Shown in pieces: positions 1 through 11,064 of a stretch of DNA of 64,000 nt; position 1 is the first letter of the stretch, and each line of letters opens with the position of its first letter. The stretch covers positions 23,664,451 to 23,728,450 of the forward strand of contig CM052357.1 of assembly GCA_028551475.1 (NCBI GenBank), read 5' to 3'. The position numbers and the translations under genes are program-made. Source of the stretch: Casuarina equisetifolia (taxonomy: Eukaryota; Streptophyta; Magnoliopsida; Fagales; Casuarinaceae). The notes beneath the pieces are model-generated. The model was not told the origin of the DNA. It saw only the letters and a list, made by a program, of their open reading frames with translations, and did not search any database.

Positions 1-3000
1 TTAAAGTGTAAATTCAAGTGTGACACTCCTTATTTATGGATAAATATTCTTATAAAAATTATTCCTCTTACTCATATAAAGAAGAGGTGTAAAAATGATA
101 TAATATAATTTTCATATTTCTTAAGTTTTTGAGAATTCTTTTTATAATGAAATTTTTTTCCTACTCTTAAGTCAATATTTACGTAGAATTAAACTTCATG
201 ACGTAATATGTAGAGGCTGCTTTATTGTCTATGAAAAGGACGCAAAAGCTTAGTTGCCTAAAAGAAAAAGCCCCAGCACTTTGCTTCCTGAGTTGGTCCT
301 ATTATTACGAAAAAATGATGTAGGCATCATTTGTAATCCGAGGTTACATTATCAGCTAGCAAATGTAAGTGGTGGGTCAAATGACTTTAATGATGGAATG
401 ATAGTCTCGTAGTGCAACACAGCAAAACAGAATCAAGTTCAATCACCAGGAGTAGAGTGGAACATGAAGGACACATAGAGGCGTGGTGCTGGTTGTTGTC
501 GTTTTTGTTTTTCTTTTCTCTTTTTCTTCTTAAGTTCCATCTAAAGCTAAGCTCAGCAGCTAAAACACGAATATCCTGAGATGGGTGACTGCATCAAGAT
601 TAAACAGTCACAGCTGGGAAAGAGACAAGGAGAAAGTTCAAAAGTTTCAGAAAATTATTAAAGCCAAAAGATGCTTGCCGGTGAATTTGGAACAGTGGAG
701 TAATAAGGCCACTGAAGCTGCAGCGTGAGAGTGCACAAAGCTGGAAAACTACAGTATCCTCCCGATTAACGTTTTCCAATGAAGGTTCTCACGTGAATGG
801 ATCTACCTTTTACTTTTCTGTTCCTGGCAGTAAATATTCAAATCCGTTTTTTACTGGTATTTTTATCTCTTATAAGTCAACTTCATTTAAAAAAAAAGTC
901 TTTGTTTTGTATATCGAGTTGCTTATTCTTTCCGTTTATGGTCACTGTTGGGTGCCGAATACCTAGGGTTCTCTTTGCTAAGCGTCCCATGATCATTGTA
1001 TATCAGGTTCTTTTCTTCAAACATTCATCATTATTGTGATGATATCTCCAGATGTGGGCATATGGAAAATGGCAGAAAAGAGGTGGGGGTAATGGACAGG
1101 AAATCTCGGGGGGGTGGGGGGGGGGGTGAATCTCTGGTTCCTGAAACGATTTTGGGAATCGTGACGGGAAGCGCGAGAGGGCAATGGGGATCATGTTAGA
1201 AAAGGTAGGGTTTTGACCCCTGTCCTAAACAAAGTGGCCAACCCAGCACTTCAGAAGTTAGCCCTTGTATGTAGTGGATGTTCCCTGCAAATAATTTCCT
1301 TTTTGAAAGCTTGAAAGGCCCTTTTCCCCCATCTCTCACGTCTATCTTTTTAGCTAGCGTTGCGACATGTACTCAAATCACTTTGAGAAAACTAGAATAG
1401 GAAAAAGTTTTTTTGTTTGCTGCTGCAAAGTTTCTGTTCACATGTGGATGGCTCTTCCCCTAAACATTTTTCTCCACTGTACTCCTTCGCAGATGACAAT
1501 ATGAGTTCATAAAAAGACAAATCATACTAGGGACGCCATTGTCTTTACTTTCCTAAACAAAAAATTAGGACATTATGGTAATGATAATGATGACAAGAAT
1601 CTCTTTTGTTATGGATTAAATAAGTATTATTTTGTCCATTTCAACCACTACAATTCTTCATATCAAACTAACACTTGTCAAATTATAAAATTATCATTGA
1701 AACGATGAATAATGGTAATTTGGAAAGATTTTCTACTTTTAACTCCAATTTCCTATAGAACTAAGCTTTTTACTACTGTATCATAATTTAAATTTAAGTA
1801 TTGACACTTGTTTTTTTCACTCATACATAAATATTTCTGTGGGAAGTTTTTTTTTTTTTCCTATGCTTACGATAAGGCATGTGTTTAAAAATAGTGTAAC
1901 ATTTATTTAGAAATTTTTATAATGAAGAGAGACCTGGGTCAACTTTTGAATATAATTGAACTTTTTGACAAATTGAATGAACAATACAATTTCTATTAGG
2001 TCCTGTTTCTGTATAAAAAAAAAATATTCAAATTGTTCTATTTACAATTGAATTTATAGAAACAATGACATTGGAGGCACACCTTGAAATCATTCACTGG
2101 TATCTTGGTTCTGTCATCAACAGACAAATGATTCAAGATATTTTTTCTTCTAGAATGATCTTACGGCATGCATAAAAGGCAAGTTTTGGACATCAGAATC
2201 ATTGTCTTCTTCCTCTTATTTTCTCTGAAGTTCTTCTTCTTTAATACCAATAAATTTTCGGAATTAGAATTTCACAATGTCCTAAAAGAATCCAGCTACA
2301 GAAAAAGTTAATTTGAAAAGATATGCTATGGTCCTGTTTTGATATTCCTTTGAAGGACATGCACGTAAACTGTTTGAGATATGAACTTAGGATTTGGTAA
2401 AAGTTGGGACGTGTTACTCGTTCAATATTAAACAAATAACTGGCATGACGTTGGTGCTCGTGACTCCTTAATCTCTGCTTGTGTTTGTCTGAAGGATCCT
2501 CAGGTGATTGACATCGAAAGAATTTACTTGACAGAGACACTCACTTTTGTCGGTGGCAATGCCGGAATCAGAACTTCACTTTATTTGTTATTTTATTTAT
2601 TTAAAGAAAGAAACTAGATATCAAACTAAATAAATAGATATAATTTTTTTTGAATCAGAGTTTCAAGAGAGATAAGGGATACTTTCAAATTTTTTTCAGG
2701 GACCGAGTGGATTGCACCATGAGTTCTAATTTCTTTCTTTTGTTAGGGAGGAATATGAGTGTTGAAATTTGATACGCCTTTCATATGATTAATACATTAA
2801 TTTGTTGTGATTCTTAAATTCATAAGTGTTCCCCCTCTCCCCCTCTCCCCCCTCTCTTATAAGCAAAAGCTAGTCTTATAATATAATATTGAAACTTAAA
2901 TTTCAAATAATATGTATCTCTTTTTGTGGACTAAGATTATAAATTGACTAAGTTTATGTGAATATCATAAGCTGGTTTTAGAAGAGTTACGCCTTGTAAC

Positions 3001-3072
3001 AAGAAGAATAAGGACATACGACTTGATACTGTTCATGTAGTTACCTGCGATGTATGTTTATTGGTAATGCAG
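1..3072. other. AT-rich intergenic DNA, no supported gene
   Basis: No gene can be supported here. The stretch is AT-rich with homopolymer runs. A guanine tract lies at 1108-1126 (seven G, one T, eleven G). A pyrimidine run of C and T lies near 2830-2857. Short open frames on both strands have no recognisable domain, no consistent splice pattern and no similarity to other parts of the window. Confidence 0.5.
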
Positions 3073-3154
3073 AAGGAATCCGCTCTCATCCATTACTTCA
3101 TCTGCTGGAAGGATTTCAGGGTCGTCTTCTCCCATACCTTGTTGATGATTTCAA
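3073..3154 (+). other. possible orphan exon of an unidentified gene
   Basis: A short stretch reads like a coding exon on the plus strand: EGIRSHPLLHLLEGFQGRLL followed by PYLVDDFK. It is preceded by a TGCAG acceptor and followed by a GTAGGG donor-like sequence. I do not recognise the family and see no partner exons around it. It may be a relic exon or chance; the opposite strand is also open over part of it. Confidence is low. Confidence 0.22.
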
Positions 3155-4370
3155 GTAGGGTTCTTTCGTGGAATCTTTATTTTATCTTTTTTAGTTTTTT
3201 CTTTCTGAACAGTGCAGAATTTCCAAAAGAATAAAACAAGGGATATATAACGAAGAATATTTTTCATGATATGAGAATCACAACTGTACTAACCTGCCTC
3301 ATAATAACACTTGAGACTTCTTTTTCTCTGTGTCTTCCGCATGGCTGGTTGGTTTGTCAAAGTTAATCAATTACTTGTTTATTCTTTTCTGTGAGGTGTT
3401 TTCTTGGTCAATGTTGGATAATGATTTCTTAGGATTTTTAAGTCAGTTCTAACTCGTCTTTGAATTTTTTTCTTCAAACACACATGACTCACGTTTTGAA
3501 GTCTTCGGTTTTGATCATTTTAAAAAATGGCCCAAAATGGGTCCAAAAACTTGACAGAACTTCGTTTGGCTTCCATGGTTTTCTCTGCAGATGATGCTTG
3601 GCTCGTCTTCCCGAAAACTTTTCTTCTTTGTATTTGCTATCATGTAACTCACATTAGCTGACAGAAGCTGTGCCGCCATTTTTGCGTTTGGAAGAGAGTT
3701 TCAGAGATGTCGAGGAGTTTGGTGCAAAAGAATACTAAGTTCCTATAAATTTATCACTCAAACACCAAGAATTACAAAAAACAAACTGTGATTTCTGTCT
3801 TTCATGTCACTGTCATTGCTATAAGATAGATGTTGGATGTGCGGGATCCAAAAAGAGTTTCAGGTGACACTGTGGTCCATGACAATCGTTTTTGAGATTT
3901 ATCATCTTTACCTACCGCTAAGACAGGGGAACATACAACAAAATGCGCTTGACATGTCAAGACTCTTGTGGCCTGGATGCTCATATGCTTCAGTGCTTGA
4001 CAGATCATTGCGCTGTAAGCTGCATTTTGGGGCTTAGCAATCTAGCATATGCCCGTCATGGAAAAAAGGGCCTACCGATAAAGGCAATCACTTTCAAGGA
4101 TTTACATACCAAGAAAAAGGTCGGTTCTCATGATAACGATTACTCGGCACTCCCCAAAAGACATTGTGCTTTATACCGAACAAAGATCAAGTAATCATTG
4201 TTTCACGCTGCTTCTTTTCATACCAATATTTGTAAAATATTTATTTACTCCTTAGAATTAACTTATAATATGCATATGGATATGTATTTCAACTGAAAAG
4301 AAATTATACATCAGATTGAAAAAAACACAATACATTTGCAGTCATTTGGAGCATAACAAGCAGGCAGAGA
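3155..4370. other. intergenic DNA downstream of the carbonic anhydrase gene
   Basis: Mostly low-complexity AT-rich sequence. Overlapping open frames occur at 3802-4194 on both strands, but none shows a known motif. I treat them as chance frames. The sequence from about 4380 to 4476 probably includes the 3' untranslated region of the minus-strand carbonic anhydrase gene. Confidence 0.4.
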
Positions 4371-4476
4371 GGTTCTCTGCTTTATTCGGCGGATGCTACA
4401 GTCCACAAAAGCAAATACAGTACATCATAAGTAAAAGAACAAGGGAAACAGCAATTTGACAAGCTACAGAGGAAAA

Positions 4477-6441
4477 TCATATGTGGATGGGAGGTATAAA
4501 GCGACACTCGAACTCCCAGAGATCAAATTTTCCATTCACGAAATCATAGTAGCCACCCATCAACCGCAGACCCTCATTTGCCACCGCGTTCTTCACATAT
4601 GGGTAGCTCAGTAAGTTGATGAGTGAGAAGTTCACTGCCTCCTGCATAATAAACGTTAACAATTACGATTAGCTTCTTTATAGGTTATACAAGACAAACA
4701 TGTATGGGTAAGCCTTCTTTCTAGCTGAGACCAAAGGAAAGCCAACCTTTTCACATTTTTCGCATTGTTCCTCAAATGTCAAATTGCTGAACTCTGCTTT
4801 CACCTTGATCTTGGCCGGAGTACCGATTTTCACCCAGTCGTCGATGAAGTCACTGCACATCACAATTAGGCGGATTTCTTTGTCAAATGGCTGTTTATTA
4901 AAGTAAGTAATTAGAATTTGGTGCAGCAGAGTTGATGTAGAAAGCCTTACTAGGGAGCAGAACCATCCTCAGGATGACTCATGAGCCTTTCTATCCCACC
5001 GCAACGGCTATGTCCAAAGACCAGGATGTTCGGTACCTGTGGGATTTTATTGCTTTTAACACTCAGGAAACAACAAAGGAATTGTTGACGCAAAGAGATA
5101 ATTGTTACAAGCCAATTTGTAAGGAAGAGCTAGCATTCCTCCTAGCATGGTACAGATGATGTCTTATATTACTTTAAACTTTGTTATAAAAGCAACTTTA
5201 AAATAAAATGTATGTCTTTTCATTATATATTGGGTTTGACGAAAAACGGGCTTTCTTTAAAAAACAGAAGAAGAAAAAAAAAAAATTTGTGCCGGGAATG
5301 ACAATTCACCTTAAGAGCTTTGATGGCATATTCAATGGCCGCGCCAACGCAAGAGTATCTTAGCTGTGCATGCAGTAGCGACTAGATTAGCAATCTAATT
5401 CTTTAACTTGAACAAGAATTGCGACGGTGGAGCTAAAGAAATTGAATAGGGAGGACTTGTATGGGAAACCTGGTTAAATGCAGGAACCAAGTTAGCAATG
5501 TTGCGGACTTGGAAGGCATCCCCAGGTTTGAAGTTCAGGACATGAGAGGGGCAAACTCGAGAGTCTGAGCACCCGAATACCAGAAACTGCAAATCACACC
5601 CATTAGTCCTGCTTAACTCTTACACACAATCTTGATTTATTTATGGTTATCGTAGAATCACTTATTAACTTTGGGGCTTAGTTTTCTCATTTAAAATAAG
5701 TTGTTAAAAGAAAAGAAAATATAAACATGTCTTGTAAACTAGTTTTATGTTGTAAATAAGTATTTTAATATGGTATTAAAGTTCATTTTGTAAGTAACAC
5801 ATAGCTTAGCTTACGGATTTAGTGGTTTCTCATGAAAAATATTTCCATAAAAGGAAATCCTATGGATGCCTAAACGGTACCTGAGGAGACTGGCCTTCCG
5901 CAAGACATTTGAAAAATTCGGGGTAAACGCTGCAAAAAACCAGACCAAAGAGAGCATTAGAAGAAGATGTTGGTGTGTAAGTTGGTCCTGCAACTGCATC
6001 TCTTTTATGTTGCCCCCGTTTTTGTAATTTTCGACAACAAATGCAAGCAAGGTTTGGTTTTTAAAGGAAGAACAACAGTTCGAAACTGCCAGACGGGGCA
6101 TGACTATGATCTAGTACTTATAACCAGTTGTGTCGTACTCGAATTTCTGGGTCTTAAAGTATATGAACCCATCTTTAATCATCTCAATAGGGTCTTCCTG
6201 AACCGTGTCAAAGCCATCGAGATTTGTCCCCTGCAGCTCCTCGCCAGTTTCTCAATCTTTGCCGCCGTCGCTTCGTCGAGTTCATTGTTCTCTCTGCAGC
6301 CAAGTTTGTACCATGGTTAAGCAACTTAAACGTTATCTTCTGTTCTTATGTTTCAAATATGGAGTTACTGGAACGAGTAAAACGGAACCTGATAAACTTC
6401 TTCAGTCCTTGAACTGCCACCTTCAGTGACTGGCTAGCCAT
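4477..6441 (-). CDS. beta-carbonic anhydrase gene, eight exons, one probable frameshift in exon 2
   Basis: Beta-carbonic anhydrases are zinc enzymes that interconvert CO2 and bicarbonate. Exons on the minus strand, all with GT-AG borders: 6441-6389, 6293-6139, 5929-5881, 5586-5470, 5363-5310, 5036-4951, 4852-4747, 4641-4477. The frame is continuous across every junction except inside exon 2. Exon 4 gives [15 protein letters not shown] (zinc Cys and the Asp/Arg dyad). Exon 6 gives [14 protein letters not shown] (zinc His and Cys). The last exon ends [16 protein letters not shown] then a short tail, which resembles the plant betaCA5 type. About 261 aa, normal for a form without a long transit peptide. 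The start is [11 protein letters not shown] in exon 1, just after a probable 5' UTR splice acceptor. In exon 2 the frame slips by one base between AAAKIEKL and [11 protein letters not shown] (near 6246), so total exon length is one short of a multiple of three. Either a young pseudogene or a sequence error. Confidence 0.85.
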
Positions 6442-7196
6442 GTGTGAACCTCCTCTGCAAGTTCAAAAATGTAAAAAATTAAAGAATGAAAGTATACAAA
6501 ATCTAGTGTAAAATTCAAACAATCACGAATCTCTAAAAGGCCGTAATGCAAACAAAAAAATATTCAACAATTTACGTAAGGAATATGTTTGCAATTTGGA
6601 ATTCCAGCATTCCAATGAATCACCTTTTGATTATGGCTGTGAACGATAAATGATTTTTGCAATAAGATATTTTTAGGAGTCTAAATGAATTAACCATTAT
6701 TGAATCTTAGAATCCAAATTAGGAATACTTACAGAATTGTAACTTCGTCAATTTTTGTTCTAAATTATCTATAAATTTGAGATTTTGATAAATATATTAC
6801 TGTAGACTTGTCAAAAATTTTCTAATAGCTACTTGGTGCATGAAAACCCAAAATAAATAGTCAATTGTTTATCTACAAATATGAAAAAAAAAAAAGTTGG
6901 TCCGAGTTATATAAATTCTTGACATTCTTGTGTGTTTGTAGGTGTATTTGCTGCACAATCCTTATTGTTTACTTGACAATCATATGAAATCTAGAAAATA
7001 TATACCTCAAAGAAATTTATAACAAAGTTCTATGCACTATAAACTTGCACAAGCATTTAAGAATATAAGCAAAAAGCAATGAAGACGACGATATGCTTCA
7101 GCTTGTAGAACATCTATGGTGAACCCAACGTTTGCAGGGACTCTTGCTCGAGAGTTTGCTTAATGGATCACTGCATCTTGCACAGAGAGAACATCT

Positions 7197-7206
7197 CTAT
7201 TTATAG
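7197..7206 (-). promoter_or_regulatory. TATA box of the carbonic anhydrase gene
   Basis: On the minus strand the sequence reads CTATAAATAG, a textbook TATA box, about 0.76 kb upstream of the ATG at 6441. A cytosine- and thymine-rich leader follows. A CTTGCAG acceptor lies a few bases before the ATG-bearing exon, so the 5' untranslated region probably contains an intron. The start of transcription is expected near 7165-7175. Confidence 0.6.
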
Positions 7207-8479
7207 CGGTTTCGCAACGCTTCTAACATGCTTTGATTCCTCAGAACCAGAAATTTAACACGAGAAAAACACAACTTGGGGTAATTTTAAGAGTCAAAAC
7301 AACTGTTCCTATCTCTTTCATGGCAGTAAACAAACAACACACGTCTCTATGTTCCTGTGTCGTTCACCACCACCATGTTTTAAACATTTGCCTTGTCTAG
7401 TCATGTCGTGCATGAACAAGCTGAGATGTGTTGATCCTATCAGTAGGAAAATAGATATAAATTGAGAGAAAATATCTCTCTTCGTTGTCGCACAACTGCT
7501 CCTTTGTTGTATACTCATTTATTATCAAGATAAAAGGGAAGATTCCTCAGTCACGAAAAAGAAAGGGAATATTTTAACATTTGGCAAACTGATTCATCAG
7601 TAGAACCTTCAGAAAAGATGATTGGTCGGACTGGGGGAGGTGAAGTTGAAGAAGGACAAATGAATGTCAAAGAAAAATTCTTTTTTAGCTAAGTTTAAGT
7701 GAAAAAAAAGTGTTCTTCAACTTCTACATTAATTCTTAAGTTGAACTTTAGCCTACGGGTTGTTATCAAGATGACTTTAGCTATGCAAGGAGTGTTATAG
7801 GCCACGAGTCCTATAAGAAAGAGAAAAAAAAAAATCTATCATTAAGTCATATGAAAAAAGTTTCTTCAACTAGTTGTTAGGTTGAGGTAAAAAAACTTAT
7901 TCTTCCACCATTTGAGAAGGAAAATTTGTTGAGGTTAAGATAGACAGCATGTAAGCCATGGTGTTCAAACTCTTTCATACCATCTTCTTGTTATTCCTTT
8001 TTCTTAAGCAAACACCATGCATTTAGTAAACAAGAAAAGTTACAGAAACCTGCTTTAGTCCTGAGAGAGAGAGAGGAAAAAGACAACATTTTTACAGAAA
8101 CCTATCCACGTCGATCGTTGGCAGGTATGAACAATGAGGTAGCTTGCGGACTGTTAAGAGTTTGAATTACAGGAGGTTAGGTGAGTGCACGTGGTGTTTG
8201 GCCGGAATAACCATGGAGTTAGGTGAGAACTACTGGATATATATCACCGACAGTCTGGAAGGCATCCGTATAAAGCATGTGATTCATATATGAATTCAGT
8301 GCCTGACATGGACAAAACATCCACGACATTTTCTTGCTTTGGCGTGAGAGGAAACTTTTATTAGTCTTGAGAAACCTACTTACTCCTTAAATTTGATTTT
8401 ATTAGCGCCACAGACGGAGGCACATGTGATTCATGTCCTTTTGTAGTCCAACATGTAGAAAAATTAAAGAGGATATAGA
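7207..8479. other. intergenic DNA upstream of the carbonic anhydrase gene
   Basis: AT-rich promoter-distal sequence. I see no open frame with recognisable content and no clear repeat apart from short poly-A and GA runs (for example the GA run near 8065). Confidence 0.4.
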
Positions 8480-9985
8480 GATAAAAGATGGCTGAGGATT
8501 ATGTTTGAATTATTTAACCATATTGTTGCATCGGTATTTTTTATTTTTTGTTTTGTCAACGAATCAAAACTTTTACTTGAATAAATTTGGATCTAAATTA
8601 TTTGTTTTCTAAAACTTCTTATATGGGTCTTCCTTACCATCTCAACTACATTATAAGAGGTTTATGTTAGTACTTTTTATTTATATAGGTGATTTATAGA
8701 GTTATTTGTAGTAAAAAATTCAAGCATTTTTCTCTAATATTTTCATAGTTAATATCCTCCATGCATGATACATTGAAGAGTTTTCAAACATTGTTTTCCT
8801 TTTCTATGCTTAATAGGTGTGAAAATGGTTGATGTTCTTGTAGATAGAGACAAAGATGACTAAGAACTATGTTTGAATTGTTTAACTGCATTGTTGTATT
8901 GATACTTTTTACTTTTTGAGGATTCAACTTCTACCAAAATAAATTTGAACCTAGATTATTTGTTTTGTAGGACTTCTTACACAAGTCCTTTTAACATCTC
9001 GATTACATCTTAAGAGCTCATATTAGTAGTTTTTATTTATGCAGGAAATTTATAAGTTATTTATAGTAAAAAATTCAAGCATTTTTTTCTAATATTTTCA
9101 TAGTTAGTCTCCACCATGCTTGAGACATTAAAGAGCCTTTCAAAATTTTCAAACTTTGTTTCCTTTTTCTACGCTTAGTGGGTGTAAAAATGGTTGATGT
9201 GCCTGAAGGACATTAAAGAAGAGATAAAGACAAGTTTAGAACTATGTTCAAATTGTTTAACTCTATTGTTGCATTGATACTTGTTGGATCCTATATATAT
9301 TCCAACATTACTTTTTATTTTTCATTTTTCAATGATTCTAAACTTCTACTTAAAATAAATTTGAATTCAATTATTTTTTTTGTAAGATTTTCTAAAAAGT
9401 CCTCTTTACTATCTTGGCTTCATCTCAAAAGGTTCATGTTAGAAATTTTTATTTATGCATGTAATTTATAAAGTTATTTATAATAAAAATTTAAGCCTTT
9501 TTCTCTAATATTGTCATAGTTAATGTCCTCCATACTTGATATATTAAAGAGATTTTCAAAATTTTCAAACATATTTCCTTATTCTACACTTAGTAGGCGT
9601 GAAAATATTGATGTGCATGGAGAACATTAAAGAAGAGATAGAAACAAAGTTGATTGAGGATTATGTTTGAATTATTGAACTGTATTTTTACATCGACATT
9701 TTTTGTTCTTTATTTTTTTGATGATTCAAAACTTCTATGAGTAAATTTGAACCCAAATTATTTGTTGTGTAAGATTTCTTGCATGAGTCCTCCTTACCAT
9801 CTTGACTGCATCTCAAGAGACTCATGTGAGTACTTTATAGCAAAAAAGTCAAGCAGTTTTCTTTAACATTTTTAGAGTTAATGTTTTCCATGCTTGAGAC
9901 ATTGAAGAGATTTTCAAAATTTTCAACCGTTATTTCCTTTTTCTTCTCTTAATAGGTGTGAAAATGATTGATGGCTTTCATGTTA
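8480..9985. repeat. degenerate tandem repeat, four units of about 370-420 bp
   Basis: Four diverged direct copies lie head to tail. The shared marker ATGTTTGAATT or a close variant falls at about 8501, 8869, 9244 and 9663, giving spacings of 368, 375 and 419. Each unit repeats the same order of phrases: a TTTAAC..ATTGTTG phrase, a TTATTTGTTTT phrase, a CATCTC..GGTTCATGTTAG phrase, a TTCAAGC.TTTTTCTCTAATATTTTCATAG phrase broken by substitutions, and a GGTGTGAAAATGGTTGATG end. No coding content is evident. The divergence suggests an old array. Confidence 0.8.
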
Positions 9986-10180
9986 GGAGACAAACAAGAA
10001 TCTACTGAAATGGAACAAAAGGACAAATCACAATCAAACCACGACTGATGTAGAATCCCAACTAAGTCAGGATTAAAGCACCAACTCTACAATCCAAATT
10101 GGGTTAGGATTCTTATCCTACCCGCTCAACTCACAACTAAAACCCAAAACACATAAAGCCCACAAGCTCACCCAAAAGAA

Positions 10181-10206
10181 AGAAAGAAAGAAAGAAAGAA
10201 AGAAAA
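10181..10206. repeat. (AAAG)n microsatellite
   Basis: About six perfect AAAG units upstream of PEX14, followed by an A-rich stretch. Confidence 0.9.
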
Positions 10207-10397
10207 AACAAAAAAAACAGCCCGGAACATTTCTTCTAATGGTTGCACTTTCATTTACTAGAAATCCCTTCATAGGCACTTTCCCGCTCATTAGAAAGAT
10301 GTTATCCGTTCACCTTTATCATTTTTCTTTCTCATTCTACTGCATCACACATTCTATATGTGCTTCACAAATACTTTATATAGATACTTTTTAGTTT

Positions 10398-10421
10398 GTA
10401 TATATATATATATATATATAT
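10398..10421. repeat. (TA)n microsatellite
   Basis: An uninterrupted alternating TA run of about 12 units in the distal upstream region of PEX14. Confidence 0.9.
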
Positions 10422-11064
10422 ACACCCAATAAGTTGCAAATAATGTGAGATATTCTAATTACTCCATGTCTTATAATTGGTTATCATAAATTTATAATGA
10501 TGAATTAAAATAATACCTCAAATGATTTAATAGTAAATTTAATTAAATCAGATTATAAAGAGAAGAACAAACTTTTGCAATAGGCTTTGAACCATTCTGA
10601 TAGACAAGCAATCAAGCAAACGGAACATCTAAAAATGGGCCAAAGGTTCTTTTAGGCTCATAAAGACGAGAGGATGTGTGTTGAGGGACCAGAAAAGTCC
10701 ACAGTCTTAACAGAGAAGGAGGCCCAGGAGCCTGAGAAGTGAAATTTGGGTCCGGAGAACACATATGGAAAGCAGTGGATGTGGATAATGGGACAGAGCA
10801 AGCAGCCCCGAGTCTCAGAGCACTTACATTATCTGCACAGCTTTTTTTGGTCTGTCGACTTCTGCCAATGCCAACAATAATTTTCCGCTTTGGAATCGGC
10901 ACAGCCGGCCTCTGAGCATCGGCTTCACGCTCTCAGCTTCTGTTGCCGCTGATCTCATCGTCTGTAAGCACTTCTACCATGGGCCCTGCTTTATTGCTAT
11001 CGTTATTATTTGTATCTATTTCGAGTTCCAACATTTCCTTTGGTTGTTGCTTCTGTAGTCAGCC
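10422..11064 (+). promoter_or_regulatory. PEX14 upstream region and 5' UTR
   Basis: AT-rich until about 10600, then clearly less AT-rich from 10620 to the ATG at 11065, as usual near a plant transcription start. An open frame on the opposite strand (10612-10902) has no recognisable protein character, and I treat it as a shadow. No clear TATA box is visible close to the likely start, which fits a housekeeping gene. Confidence 0.4.

Noticed and set aside
3802-4194. Overlapping frames on both strands
   Set aside because: No motif, no splice partners and no repeat elsewhere in the window.
10612-10902. 96-residue minus-strand open frame upstream of PEX14
   Set aside because: Lies in the GC-richer upstream region and 5' UTR of PEX14, has no domain or start context, and is best seen as a shadow frame.
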